From Actinomycetota bacterium (GTDB lineage Bacteria > Actinomycetota > Actinomycetes > S36-B12 > FW305-bin1): a DNA stretch of 64,000 nt. Positions 35,652-44,908 of the stretch are shown here, piece by piece. Numbering within the stretch: position 1 is the first letter of the stretch; each line of letters opens with the position of its first letter. A program made the translations under genes and the position numbers. Under the pieces are notes generated by a model that was given only the letters and a program-made list of their open reading frames with translations, made no database searches and was not told the origin of the DNA. The stretch spans positions 256,129-320,128 of the forward strand of contig SCTR01000006.1 of assembly GCA_004297305.1 (NCBI GenBank), given 5' to 3'.

Positions 35652-36217
35652 GTGCGGTGGAAGTTCTGGAACGACCGGCTCGGGGTCGGGCCACGCTGGC
35701 CCTGGTACCGCGAGCCGTAGACGGCCGAGCCGTACGGGTGCTCCGCCGCCGACGACAGCTGGAACAGGCACAGCTGGCCGATCTTCATCCCCGGCCACAG
35801 CTTGATCGGCAGCGTCGCGACGTTCGACAGTTCGAGGGTCACGTGGCCGCTGAATCCCGGGTCGATGAACCCGGCGGTGGAATGGGTGAGCAACCCGAGC
35901 CGGCCGAGCGAGGACTTGCCCTCCAGCCGGCCGGCGACGTCGTCGGGAAGCGTGATCACCTCGTACGTCGACGCGAGTGCGAACTCGCCCGGGTGCAGGA
36001 TGAACGGCTCGTCGGCCTCCGGCTCCACGAGCCGGGTCAGGTCCGGTTGCTCCTGCGCCGGATCGATGTGCGGGTACCGATGGTTCTCGAACACCCGGAA
36101 GAACCGGTCCAGCCGGACGTCGATGCTCGACGGCTGCACCATCGCGTCGTCGTACGGCTGCAAGGCGACGCGACCGGCGGCGACCTGAGCACGGATGTCG
36201 CGGTCGGAGAGCAGCAC
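35642..36217 (-). CDS. dcd: dCTP deaminase (probably dUMP-forming)
   Basis: 191 residues from GTG 36217. Motifs: [27 protein letters not shown], and [21 protein letters not shown] in the trimeric dUTPase-like fold. The sequence around [11 protein letters not shown] is like the M. tuberculosis enzyme, which is bifunctional (dCTP to dUMP); the second activity is inferred. A TAGCCT box ends 7 nt upstream of the GTG, inside the end of the FKBP gene. Confidence 0.95.
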   Translation of the reverse strand: MLLSDRDIRAQVAAGRVALQPYDDAMVQPSSIDVRLDRFFRVFENHRYPHIDPAQEQPDLTRLVEPEADEPFILHPGEFALASTYEVITLPDDVAGRLEGKSSLGRLGLLTHSTAGFIDPGFSGHVTLELSNVATLPIKLWPGMKIGQLCLFQLSSAAEHPYGSAVYGSRYQGQRGPTPSRSFQNFHRTPV

Positions 36218-36224
36218 GGGCCGG

Positions 36225-36230
36225 AGGCTA
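36225..36230 (-). promoter_or_regulatory. -10 box upstream of dcd
   Basis: TAGCCT on the minus strand ends 7 nt before the dcd GTG; it overlaps the stop of the FKBP gene. Confidence 0.5.
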
Positions 36231-37229
36231 CTGCTTGGCGACGGTCGCCTGTGCGACCAGATCGATGACCACGGCCCGGGCGGGGATGGCGGCCTGACCC
36301 GTCGCGGCGTTCGCCGGCGAACCGGGCAGGGTGAGCAGGACCCGGGAACCGACCGGAATGCCCTGCAGCGGATAGGTGATCGAGCCGTCGCCCTTGGTAC
36401 CCACCGGGATCGTCGTGGGTACGCCGGCATCCCACGTGCTCTCCACGGCCTTGCCGGTCCAGTCCACCATCGCGTACCGCGTGATGACCTCACCGGGCAC
36501 GACCGCGGGCCCGGTGCCCTTCGCCAGCACCACCGCCGTCGGCTCGGTCGGCTCGGGAGAACCGGCCGGCACGGTCACCGTGGGCTGCGCCGTCAGGTCA
36601 CCGGTGACCTGCGGCCCGGTCGAGGGCGCCGGCTGCGGTATGGCGCCGCCCGGCGCCTTCGCGTCGACGGAGTACGCCGCCTTGATCTCGATGAGGAACA
36701 CCAGCGTGTCGGTGCCCTTGATGCCGGCCTGCGACTGGCCGGCGGTGCCGTAGCCCTCGGCCGGCGGCAGGGCTGCCAGCACCCGGCTGCCGACCGGGAG
36801 ACCCACCAGCGCCTTGTCCCAGCCCGGCGGGACCTGGCCGACGCCGATGGGGAAGACGGACGCCTCGCCGCGGTCGAAGGAATTGTCGAAGACGGCGCCG
36901 TTCCAGATCTGCCCCAGGTAGTCCACGACGAGCTGGTCGCAGGTCCGCACGATCGGGCCGGTACCGGTCGTCAGCACCTGCACGGTGAGCTCGGTCGGAG
37001 CCGGGCTGGCCGGGAAGGTGAAGGTGGGCTTGGTCCCGGCCGCGCCCGCGACGGTCGGCAGGGCCGGGTTGGCCGCGGTCGGCACGGGCGCCGGGCTCGC
37101 CGCCGGGCAGTCCGCCCCACTGGCCGACGGCGAGGCCGCCGCCGACGGGTCGGCGGCGGACGAACCGCCGCAGGCGGCGAGCAACAGGGCCGACGTCGCC
37201 AGCAGAGCGGCGGCAGCGGTACGGCGCAT
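36228..37229 (-). CDS. FKBP-type peptidyl-prolyl isomerase lipoprotein, two domains
   Basis: 333 residues. The lipobox LLLAAC at the end of a short signal peptide predicts a lipoprotein anchored outside the membrane. Two FKBP-like domains follow: one about residues 80-190 ([18 protein letters not shown]...[21 protein letters not shown]) and a second more diverged one about 215-330 ([16 protein letters not shown]...[10 protein letters not shown]). It should assist folding of exported proteins. The second domain lacks some aromatic residues of the active site and may be structural. Confidence 0.9.
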   Translation of the reverse strand: MRRTAAAALLATSALLLAACGGSSAADPSAAASPSASGADCPAASPAPVPTAANPALPTVAGAAGTKPTFTFPASPAPTELTVQVLTTGTGPIVRTCDQLVVDYLGQIWNGAVFDNSFDRGEASVFPIGVGQVPPGWDKALVGLPVGSRVLAALPPAEGYGTAGQSQAGIKGTDTLVFLIEIKAAYSVDAKAPGGAIPQPAPSTGPQVTGDLTAQPTVTVPAGSPEPTEPTAVVLAKGTGPAVVPGEVITRYAMVDWTGKAVESTWDAGVPTTIPVGTKGDGSITYPLQGIPVGSRVLLTLPGSPANAATGQAAIPARAVVIDLVAQATVAKQ

Positions 37230-37266
37230 GGCGAAGCCTCAAGAAGGAGGGGGCGGGGGCACCAGC

Positions 37267-37272
37267 ACCCTA
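37267..37272 (-). promoter_or_regulatory. Probable -10 box of the FKBP lipoprotein gene
   Basis: TAGGGT on the minus strand lies 37 nt before the ATG at 37229, in the 164-nt gap after the SDR gene. A GAGG ribosome site lies between. Confidence 0.35.
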
Positions 37273-37393
37273 CGTCGGGCCCGCCGCGCCCGTCGCCGCC
37301 GCAGGTACGGGCTTGATACGGACTTCCTATGAGAATCCTGTGACTGCCCGCGGCGGCCGCAGTCCGGCCGAGTGCCCGGCGTACCGATGCCGC

Positions 37394-38224
37394 CTACCGG
37401 ACCAACACCCCCGCATCCACCGGAATGGGGATCCCGGTCACGTACCGCGATTCGTCAGAGGCCAGGAACAGCACGGCGTTGGACACATCCTCGGCCTCGA
37501 CCCACGGGACCCCCAGGGCGCTCAGTGCGGCGAAGCGTTCGCCGACCTGGTCGCGGGTGGGATTGGTCAGATCAGGAGCGAAGAGTTCGTACGTCGCGGT
37601 GTTGTGGATCAGGTCGGTGTTCACCGAGCCCGGATTCACGCTGTTCACCCGGATCCGATACGGCGCCAGCTCGAGTGCCAGGGTCCGCATGAGGCCCATG
37701 ACGCCGTGCTTCGCGGCCGCGTAGTGGCCGACGTGTGGCGCCGATTTCAAACCCATGGCCGAACTGGTGAAGATGATCGAACCGCCCTCACCCTGGTCGA
37801 TGAGAATCGGAATGACGGCTCTGGCTGTGTTCCAGGCCCCGGTGAGGTTGACGTCGAGGGTGTCCTGCCACTCCTCTTCGGTGAGTTCGTGGGCCGGTCC
37901 GTAGGTCCAGCTTCCGGCGTTGGCGCAGACGATGTCGAGCCGTCCGAACTCGGCGACACCCGCCCCCACGACCGTCCGCAATGCCTCGACGTCGCGGACG
38001 TCGGCCACCATGGCCACGATCCGCCCACCGAGCTTCTCGACCAGCCGCGTGGTCTCGGTCAGGTCCTCCGGAGTCGCCGCCGCCGCCACGTTGGACCGCA
38101 GGCCTTCACAGAGATCGACCGCGATGATGTCCGCGCCCTCGTCGGCGAGCCGCAGCGCGTGACTGCGACCCTGTCCGCGGGCCGCTCCGGTGATGAAGGC
38201 GACCTTGCCTTCGACTCGTCCCAT
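37394..38224 (-). CDS. Mycofactocin-coupled short-chain dehydrogenase (carveol-dehydrogenase type)
   Basis: 276 residues from ATG 38224 with GTGAGGA upstream. The beginning GRVEGKVAFITGAARGQGRS with a DIIAVDLC second strand is characteristic of the carveol-dehydrogenase-like SDR group (TIGR03971 as I recall it), whose NAD is held tightly and recycled through mycofactocin. Catalytic residues: Ser in TSSAMG, and YAAAK. It should oxidise an alcohol to the carbonyl compound handled by the adjacent aldehyde dehydrogenase. Last gene of the transporter operon. Substrate unknown. Confidence 0.9.
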   Translation of the reverse strand: MGRVEGKVAFITGAARGQGRSHALRLADEGADIIAVDLCEGLRSNVAAAATPEDLTETTRLVEKLGGRIVAMVADVRDVEALRTVVGAGVAEFGRLDIVCANAGSWTYGPAHELTEEEWQDTLDVNLTGAWNTARAVIPILIDQGEGGSIIFTSSAMGLKSAPHVGHYAAAKHGVMGLMRTLALELAPYRIRVNSVNPGSVNTDLIHNTATYELFAPDLTNPTRDQVGERFAALSALGVPWVEAEDVSNAVLFLASDESRYVTGIPIPVDAGVLVR

Positions 38225-38266
38225 GGTTGTCCTCACTTCCACGTCGGTGTCAGCTGAGCGAGATCG

Positions 38267-39760
38267 TCAGCTCGGGGAGTCCGCGCCGCTACGAGCGATG
38301 GTGGCCGCGCCGATCGCCGAGGCGGCAACCCCGGACGTCGACGGCAGCGCAATCGTCTTGGTTTCGAAGTACTCCAGCAGACCCTCCGGTCCATGTGAAC
38401 GGCCGATACCGGAGTCCTTGTAGCCACCGAAGGGGAGCTCGTGGCCGACGCCGAATGCGTTCACCCCCACCGTCCCGGCGCGAATCCTGCCGGCCAACGC
38501 CCTGCCGCGATCGAGGTCGCCGGTGAACACGGCCCCACCGAGTCCGTAGTTGGTGTCGTTGGCGATGCGCAGGGCGTCCTCGTCGTCGTCGTACGGGATC
38601 ACCGTGCCCACCGGTCCGAAGATCTCCTCCCGGCACAACCGCATCCCGTTGTCGGCCCCGACGACCAGGGTCGGCTCGACGAACCAGCCCTTGGTCAGCC
38701 CGGCCGGACGTCCACCACCGAAGGCGATCTTCGCGCCCTCGCCGAGACCGCTGCGGATGTAACCCTCGACGCGGTCGCGCTGCCGCTCGGCGACCAGCGG
38801 ACCGATATCGGTCGCCGGGTCGAGGGGATCGCCGACCTTGACCTGCTCCAGCACGCCGCAGAACGCCTCCACCATCTCGTCGTGCCGACTGCGTGGGACC
38901 AGGATCCTGGCCCAGTTGATGCACCCCTCGCCGTTGTTGAGCAACATCCCGGTATGCAGCACCATCGCGGCGAGCTCATCGAGGTCGGCGTCGTCGAGCA
39001 CGATGGCGGCGGACTTGCCGCCGAGTTCGAGAATGGCGCGCTTCAACTGCTCCCCGCAGATGGCGCCGATCTTGCGGCCGGCCGCCGTACTCCCGGTGAA
39101 CGACACCAGGTCGACGTCGCGGCTGCGGACCAGGTGTTCGGACACCTCACGGTCGGCGGGCACGACGTTGAGAACCCCCGGCGGCAATCCCGCTTCGCGG
39201 AATGCCTCGGCGAACACATAATCCTGCAACGGAGTTTCCGGTGACGGCTTCAATACCACCGTGCACCCGGCGAGCAGCGCCGGTATCACCTTCTCCAGAG
39301 CGAGCGGCACCGGGGCGTTCCACGGCACGATGGCCGCCACCACACCCGCGGGCTCCTTGACGATGGTTGCGTCGGCCTCACCGGGAATCTGGCGCGCCAC
39401 GGGTTCTGGATACGGGAGGTTTCCGTAGTAGCCGAACTCGTGTGCGACGTTGCCCTGCTGATAGCGGATGATGATGCCGTTCTCCTTGGTGACCAGCTCG
39501 CTGAGCTCGGCCGCCTGGGGGCGCAGCACGTCTGCCGCCTTCGCGATGACCGCCCGGCGTTCCTCGACGGCCATCCTCGGCCACGGTCCGGCATCGAAGG
39601 CCTGGCGTGCCGACGCGGCGGCGCGATCGATCTCGGCCTTGGTCGCCAAGGTCACGCGGCCGATCCGTTCCTCGGTCGCCGGCGAGACGACGTCGAGCTC
39701 TTCGCCCGCCGACGGCGTCAGCTGGTTGTCGATGAACATCCCATGCCGTTCGAACATCAT
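38267..39760 (-). CDS. NAD(P)-dependent aldehyde dehydrogenase
   Basis: 497 residues. Motifs: VPWNAPVPLALEKVIPALLAG, GSTAAGRKI (nucleotide binding), the general-base glutamate in LELGGKSA, the catalytic cysteine in NNGEGCINW and EIFGPVGTVIPY. The surroundings of the cysteine (NGEGC) differ from the common NGQxC. It oxidises an aldehyde to the acid. It lies between livF and the mycofactocin-type SDR, which makes it the probable second step of an alcohol pathway. Confidence 0.92.
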   Translation of the reverse strand: MMFERHGMFIDNQLTPSAGEELDVVSPATEERIGRVTLATKAEIDRAAASARQAFDAGPWPRMAVEERRAVIAKAADVLRPQAAELSELVTKENGIIIRYQQGNVAHEFGYYGNLPYPEPVARQIPGEADATIVKEPAGVVAAIVPWNAPVPLALEKVIPALLAGCTVVLKPSPETPLQDYVFAEAFREAGLPPGVLNVVPADREVSEHLVRSRDVDLVSFTGSTAAGRKIGAICGEQLKRAILELGGKSAAIVLDDADLDELAAMVLHTGMLLNNGEGCINWARILVPRSRHDEMVEAFCGVLEQVKVGDPLDPATDIGPLVAERQRDRVEGYIRSGLGEGAKIAFGGGRPAGLTKGWFVEPTLVVGADNGMRLCREEIFGPVGTVIPYDDDEDALRIANDTNYGLGGAVFTGDLDRGRALAGRIRAGTVGVNAFGVGHELPFGGYKDSGIGRSHGPEGLLEYFETKTIALPSTSGVAASAIGAATIARSGADSPS

Positions 39761-39786
39761 GCCTCCTGTATTGGCAGTCGGGTCGC

Positions 39787-40527
39787 TCAGTTCGTGGTGG
39801 CGCCGACGTAGCGCTCGAAGACGTCGTCCTGCAACAGATCTCGCGCCGGTCCGCTGTGCGCTACCGACCCACGGTTGAGGACGTATGCACGATCAGCGAT
39901 CGCCAGGACGCGGTTGATGTACTGCTCGACGACGAGCAGTGCCGTCCCCTGTGCGGCGACGCGCTGGAGGAACTCGAAGACGAGATCGACGACGAACGGC
40001 GCCAGTCCCATCGATGCCTCGTCGACCAGGACCAGTCGCGGATCACACACGTAGGCCCGACTCAGCGCCAGCATCTGCTGTTCGCCGCCGCTCATGGTGC
40101 CCGCGGTCTGTCGTAGCCGACCCGACAATGCCGGGAATGCCTGCAACGCGAGGTCGATCGCTGCCGTGGCGTCCCGTCGGGCGGCGAACAACGTGATGTT
40201 GTCGCGGACCGAGAGGGTCGGGAAGATCCCGCGGCCCTCCGGGATGTGGCACAGGCCGCGTCGTGCCCTGCTGTCCGCTCGCTCGCCGCCGCTGTCGCGA
40301 CCGGCGTACTCGACCGTGCCGGACGACGGCTGCAGGGATCCGGCGGCAACCCGCAACAGCGTTGTCTTGCCTGCGCCGTTCGCGCCCAGCAGGGCGACGA
40401 CCGTGCAGGGTGCGACCTCCAACGTGACGTCGCGCAACACCGTCGTCGCCCCGTAGCCGGCGGTGACCCCTGTCAGCCGCAGCACCGCCCCGTCCCCGGC
40501 GCCACTGTCCGCGATCGAGTCAGTCAT
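39787..40527 (-). CDS. livF: LivF-type ABC transporter ATPase
   Basis: 246 residues from ATG 40527, overlapping the permease-ATPase gene by 8 nt. Walker A LLGANGAGKTTLL, ABC signature MSGGEQQML, Walker B LVLVDEAS and GLAPFVVD near the H-loop are those of the LivF subfamily. It powers uptake together with the LivG domain of the fused protein. An in-frame start 33 nt upstream is less likely. Confidence 0.93.
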   Translation of the reverse strand: MTDSIADSGAGDGAVLRLTGVTAGYGATTVLRDVTLEVAPCTVVALLGANGAGKTTLLRVAAGSLQPSSGTVEYAGRDSGGERADSRARRGLCHIPEGRGIFPTLSVRDNITLFAARRDATAAIDLALQAFPALSGRLRQTAGTMSGGEQQMLALSRAYVCDPRLVLVDEASMGLAPFVVDLVFEFLQRVAAQGTALLVVEQYINRVLAIADRAYVLNRGSVAHSGPARDLLQDDVFERYVGATTN

Positions 40528-43276
40528 CGGCGGGGCCTCCCGCCAGCACCGGCGCTGCATCCAGCAGGGTGGTCACCTCGTCGGAGCCCAGGTACGCCGC
40601 GCGAACGATGGGGCTCGCCAACATCTCCTGTGGTGCACCGTCGTAGATCAGCCGGCCGAAGTCGAGGACGTAGACCTCGTCGCAGATGTCGCGGACCAGG
40701 GCCATGTCGTGCTCGACGATGAGCATCGTCAGGCGGCGCTCCCGGACGACGCGGGTCAGGACTTCGGCGAACGCTGCTGTCTCCACCCGATCCAGGCCCG
40801 ATGACGGCTCGTCGAGCAGAATCGTGTCGTAGCGACCAGCCAGGACGCGGGCAAGCTCGACCAGGCGCCGCTGCCCGGTGGACAGCGACGTCACGTCACG
40901 GTCGAGCAGGTCCCCTACGCCGGCCTGCTCGGCCGCATCCGCCACAGCGGCCGCGACGACGTCGCGGTCCCCCCGGCGCGGCACGATGTGCCGCAACGGA
41001 TTGCTGCCGGCAAGCGCACTCTCCCGGCCGAGTGCGAGGTTCTCGGCGACCGACAGGGACTGGCACAGCTCGACCCGCTGGAAGGTCCGCCCAAGACCGA
41101 GCCGGGCACGCGCCGCGGCGCTTCGGCGGCTGACCTCGCGACCGCCCAGCTCGATCCGGCCCGCGGTGGCATGGAGCAGGCCACTGCAGGCGTTGAACGT
41201 CGAGGTCTTGCCCGCTCCATTCGGGCCGATCAGCCCGGTGATCCTGCCTGGGCGCGCAACCAGGCTGAGGTGCTCCACCGCGACGTTGCCGCCGTAGCGC
41301 ACCACGAGGTCGTGGACGGTCAGGCCGCCGCGCGGCTGGGCCGACTCCACCGGCCCGTCGGACACCACCGCCACCACCGGTTCCTCGGCGCGCGGTCGGC
41401 CGAACCGCAGTGCGGCGTCGATGCGCCATGCCAGCCGGCGAAGCCGCTGGGGCATACCGGGATGCGACAGGAGGGTGTACGGCGCCAGTACGGCGCTGAT
41501 ACCGAAGATCACGTTGAGGTAGTTGGTGACCTCGCCGCTGCTGATGTAGGCGGGGATCACCTGCAAGGCCAGTCCCGCCACGACGGCGTACCACGGTGTC
41601 CCGAACGGAATGATCACGACCAGCACGAGCAGGGTCAGCGACGAGAACGACGAGAACTGGCTCGCCGTCGCCACTCCGAACAGGCTCACCAGCAGTCCGC
41701 CGGCGACGGCGGCCATGAACGCTGACAGGCAGAACACGATGACCTTGCTGGTGTTCACACTGGCGCCGTTGGTCTCCAGGACCACCGGCGAGTCGCGGAT
41801 CGCGCTCAACAACCGCCCCAACCTGCTGCGCTGCACGAGCACCGTGGCCGCAGACGCCACCACGACGAAACCGAGGAGCAGGTAGAAGTAGCCGGTGTCG
41901 GTCGACAAGTCGAGTGGCCCGATGCTGAGATCCGGGCGCCCGACACTGATGCCGTTGGTGGTCTCACCGAACATCAACGGCGTCGTGTACAGCAGCTGCT
42001 CCAGGAAGATGCCGAAGCCCAGCGTGGCCAAAGCCAGGAACACTCCCGACAGCCGCATCGCGGGAATGGCGAGCAAGGCTCCGACGGGGACGGTGATGGC
42101 CCCGGCCAGGACGAGTGCCAGCAGCCAGGGCAGACCGACGTTGGTCGACAGCTGCGCCGTCGCCGCGCCACCGATGGCAGCGAAACCGTACTGACACAGC
42201 GAGACCTGCCCTGACAGCCGGGTCAGCAGTCCCAGTGAGAGCAACAGGACGATGGCCACGAGCGCGGCGGAGAACACGACGAGTTTGGTACCCACCACCG
42301 CCGGGACGAAGCACGCGATCAGGACGGCAACCGCGCCGGCCAGTATCCGGACCCGCGGCGGCGCGTGCCAGGCGTCGGGTGTTCGCCGCGCGGTCAGGTA
42401 GCGGCGATCGGCCAGCAACCGTCGCGGCAGGACGATCAGGACTGCGAACAGGACGATGAACGGCAATGCCGGCGGCAGTCCGGTCAGCCAGTTGATGGAC
42501 ACGGAGTACTTGGTTGCCATCGCTCCGGCGATTCCCAGCAGCAGACCGCCGACGTACGCCAGCGGCAGATTCGTGAAGTAGCCAATGGCTGCAGCCCCGA
42601 ATGCCTGGATCGCGAGCTGGGTGAGTACGACCCCGTCCACGCTCAGGCTGGGGGCCAACAGCAGCCCGGACAACGAGGCGAAGCTGGCGCCGATGATCCA
42701 GGCGGTCCGCCGGATCCGGATCGGACTCGCCCCGGTCATGGCCACCAGCGCCGGGTCGTCGACGACCGCACGCATGGCCACCCCGCTACGCGCCCAACGG
42801 AAGTACAGATACAGCCCGGCGGTGGCGAGCGTGGCTATCACGAAGATGATCAGCTGGTCCCAGCCGATATTGACCCCGACCGCTTCGAACGTCCCGGTCG
42901 GCAGGTACGGCTCGACAGTGGGCGCCGCACCGCCGTGCAGGATGACGCCGACGGCGATGACAGCGACCACGATGCCGACGGTGGCGGCAATCTTGATGGT
43001 GTGGTCACAGTCGGCGAGGCGACGCGCGAGCAGTTCCAACAGGAACCCGCACAGCGGTCCGCCGACGACCAACGACACTGCCGCCGCCCACCACCACGGC
43101 ATCCCGAGGTCGTGGGTGAGCCAGTAGTACAGGTAGACCGAGACCGCCGCCAGCGACCCCTGGGCGAAGTTGAAGATCCCCGACGTCTTGTACGTCACCA
43201 CCAGCCCGGTGGCCGCCAGGCCGATCACAGAACCGGTGGTCAGTCCGATGATCACGAAGGCGATGAACTGCTCCAC
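40520..43276 (-). CDS. Fused LivH-LivM-LivG: two permeases plus an ATPase in one chain
   Basis: 918 residues. Residues 1-290 are a LivH-type permease (MEQFIAFVIIGLTTGSVIGLA...TYKTSGIFNFAQG), about 305-605 a LivM-type permease (LGLLTRLSGQVSLCQYGFAAIGG), and about 655-905 a LivG-type ATPase with Walker A GPNGAGKTST, signature LSTGQRRLVELAR and Walker B TILLDEPSSGLD. These are normally three proteins. The reading frame is continuous through both junctions without stop or frameshift, and the linkers are short and hydrophilic. Substrates of this class include branched-chain amino acids, amides and organic acids; here the neighbours suggest an alcohol or acid. Confidence 0.93.
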   Translation of the reverse strand: MEQFIAFVIIGLTTGSVIGLAATGLVVTYKTSGIFNFAQGSLAAVSVYLYYWLTHDLGMPWWWAAAVSLVVGGPLCGFLLELLARRLADCDHTIKIAATVGIVVAVIAVGVILHGGAAPTVEPYLPTGTFEAVGVNIGWDQLIIFVIATLATAGLYLYFRWARSGVAMRAVVDDPALVAMTGASPIRIRRTAWIIGASFASLSGLLLAPSLSVDGVVLTQLAIQAFGAAAIGYFTNLPLAYVGGLLLGIAGAMATKYSVSINWLTGLPPALPFIVLFAVLIVLPRRLLADRRYLTARRTPDAWHAPPRVRILAGAVAVLIACFVPAVVGTKLVVFSAALVAIVLLLSLGLLTRLSGQVSLCQYGFAAIGGAATAQLSTNVGLPWLLALVLAGAITVPVGALLAIPAMRLSGVFLALATLGFGIFLEQLLYTTPLMFGETTNGISVGRPDLSIGPLDLSTDTGYFYLLLGFVVVASAATVLVQRSRLGRLLSAIRDSPVVLETNGASVNTSKVIVFCLSAFMAAVAGGLLVSLFGVATASQFSSFSSLTLLVLVVIIPFGTPWYAVVAGLALQVIPAYISSGEVTNYLNVIFGISAVLAPYTLLSHPGMPQRLRRLAWRIDAALRFGRPRAEEPVVAVVSDGPVESAQPRGGLTVHDLVVRYGGNVAVEHLSLVARPGRITGLIGPNGAGKTSTFNACSGLLHATAGRIELGGREVSRRSAAARARLGLGRTFQRVELCQSLSVAENLALGRESALAGSNPLRHIVPRRGDRDVVAAAVADAAEQAGVGDLLDRDVTSLSTGQRRLVELARVLAGRYDTILLDEPSSGLDRVETAAFAEVLTRVVRERRLTMLIVEHDMALVRDICDEVYVLDFGRLIYDGAPQEMLASPIVRAAYLGSDEVTTLLDAAPVLAGGPADD

Positions 43277-43344
43277 GAATTGCCGTCCTCACTACCTGGG
43301 CGAGCGGCCTGCCGGGCTCTTACGGCGACGTGGGCGTCGGCCGC

Positions 43345-43378
43345 GTCGGGCGGGGCCCCTGCTGTGGCCCCGCCCGAC
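43345..43378 (-). terminator. 13-bp hairpin between the binding-protein and permease genes
   Basis: A perfect 13-bp stem (43345-43357 with 43366-43378) around an 8-nt loop, 24 nt after the binding-protein stop and 69 nt before the permease start. It probably acts as a partial terminator or 3' stabiliser, so that more binding protein than permease is made. Confidence 0.65.
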
Positions 43379-43401
43379 CGATGCGACCTCCACCCTGACG
43401 G

Positions 43402-44625
43402 TCAGCTCGGCTGACACTGCGCCTTGTCGCCACCGGGTGGGACCACGAAGGAACCGTTGCTGACCTTGTAGGTGAACCAGCACGGGATCGTGGTCGGCTT
43501 TCCCTTGACGAAGGTCAGCGGCGGCGCGAGGCCCCCGAGAGTTTCGCCCTTGAGTGCGTACAGACCGTCCAGTACCCCGGCGGCGGTCGGGCTGTCGCCC
43601 AGCTTGGCCGCCTTGGCCGCCGCGGCGAAGAGCTGCCCGGCAACCCAGTTCATCTGCGCAGTCCCGCCGTACTTCACGCCGGGCGCGTATGTCGCCATCG
43701 CCTTCACGAACTCCTGGTTGGCCGGCAGCGTCGAGGCGATCGGCACGACGGCCGAGGCGATGATCGCGCCGTCCGCCGACGGGGTCGTCAGCCAGGTGTC
43801 GTTGACCTGGTAGAGGTTTCCGACGTGGGTGAAGTTGTAGTTCTGCTTCTTGCAGTCGTCGTACACCTTCAGGGTCTGCGTGGTGGGGGCGCCCACATAC
43901 ACAGCCGCGATGTTCTGCGACTTGGCTTCCAGACACTGGGCCGTGTAGTTCGGTGATACGTAGTCCATCGTCACGATCAGCGGCGGGCTGGTGAAGCCCA
44001 GGTTCAGCTTCGTGGTGTTCTCGCGGTACCAGGCGATCGTCTCCTGCGCGGCCGCGGTGTTGGTCACACTGAAGAAGCCGAAGGTCTTCGCCCCGGCCTT
44101 GGCGGCCTCCGCCAGCATGCCGTACTGAATGCCCTCGAACGTCGCCCCGACGGGGAAGAAGTCCGGGTTGGTCCCGAACGTCTTGTTGAACAGGATCGCC
44201 CCGATGACCGGTACGCCCTTGTCCTTGACGTAATCGGCCCAAGCGGAGTCGACGAGGCTGTAGTCGACGATGGCGATGACCTTGTCCTGCTCGACGAGTT
44301 GTTTCACCGCAGCAGTCGACTTGGCGGGGTCGGCCCCGTCGTCGAGTTGCACCAGTTTGATCGGGTGATTGTCGATTCCGCCGTGGTCGTTGGTGTACTT
44401 GACCCACGCCTCGAAACCCGGTGCTGCCTCGCCCAGCGTTGAGGCAGCGGGCCCCGTGAACGACCCGATCTGGCCGATCACCCAGGGTGTTCCGGTCGGC
44501 GTCTTGGCCTGGCTCCCGGTACTGCTCGGCGAACTCGAGGTTCCCCCGTTGCTGCTTCCACATGCGGTCATGGCGACGGCCAGCATGGCGCCGGCGGCGA
44601 CCCATCCGATCCTTGAACGTCTCAC
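43402..44625 (-). CDS. Substrate-binding lipoprotein of a Liv-type ABC transporter
   Basis: 407 residues from GTG 44625. The signal peptide ends at the lipobox MTAC (AVAMTACGSS), followed by a Gly/Ser linker and a two-lobe Peripla_BP_6 domain (GQIGSFTGPAASTLGEAAPGFEAW). It captures the substrate outside the membrane. GTG 44625 has AAGGGG at ideal spacing, whereas the ATG at 44631 overlaps that site. First gene of an operon with the permease fusion, livF, ALDH and SDR; it has a clear promoter at 44715-44744. Confidence 0.93.
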   Translation of the reverse strand: MRRSRIGWVAAGAMLAVAMTACGSSNGGTSSSPSSTGSQAKTPTGTPWVIGQIGSFTGPAASTLGEAAPGFEAWVKYTNDHGGIDNHPIKLVQLDDGADPAKSTAAVKQLVEQDKVIAIVDYSLVDSAWADYVKDKGVPVIGAILFNKTFGTNPDFFPVGATFEGIQYGMLAEAAKAGAKTFGFFSVTNTAAAQETIAWYRENTTKLNLGFTSPPLIVTMDYVSPNYTAQCLEAKSQNIAAVYVGAPTTQTLKVYDDCKKQNYNFTHVGNLYQVNDTWLTTPSADGAIIASAVVPIASTLPANQEFVKAMATYAPGVKYGGTAQMNWVAGQLFAAAAKAAKLGDSPTAAGVLDGLYALKGETLGGLAPPLTFVKGKPTTIPCWFTYKVSNGSFVVPPGGDKAQCQPS

Positions 44626-44703
44626 GCACATCCCCTTGCCCGCGCGAAAGCAAACCCGCGCGTGCTCGATGTATCCGACGAAGGTGACGAAACCGATGTC
44701 CGT

Positions 44704-44788
44704 CTGCGGGGACGTTTCTAGGACTATTCGGCACCCGGTGTCAAGGGGTGGTCTGTCCTCGCCGCAAAGACGTTTCGGTACTGCGGGG
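44704..44788. promoter_or_regulatory. Paired motifs flanking the operon promoter (candidate operators)
   Basis: GAAACGTC (minus strand) occurs at 44711-44718, overlapping the -10 side, and at 44769-44776, upstream of the -35. Each copy adjoins CCCCGCAG (44704-44711 and 44781-44788), in opposite order. This spacing fits a regulator with two sites. Confidence 0.4.
44715..44744 (-). promoter_or_regulatory. Sigma-70-type promoter of the transporter-ALDH-SDR operon
   Basis: Minus strand: TTGACA (44739-44744), 18 nt, TAGAAA (44715-44720). The leader would be about 80 nt. It is among the best -35/-10 matches in the window. Confidence 0.7.
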
Positions 44789-44908
44789 CCGGACACCGAA
44801 CTGCTCGCGCCAACCGGAAACGGAGCGCTGGTTCACGTTGCCAGCGGCGATGTTTCCCTGGTCCGAGCCAAGTCAGCATCCAGTTCGCGAAATTCGGCGA
44901 CGGTGCTG

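Noticed and set aside
40520-43276. Frameshift or assembly artefact explaining the LivH-LivM-LivG fusion
   Set aside because: The frame is open across both junctions with normal codon use and linkers of plausible length; no sign of a missing stop is visible, though resequencing would be needed for proof.
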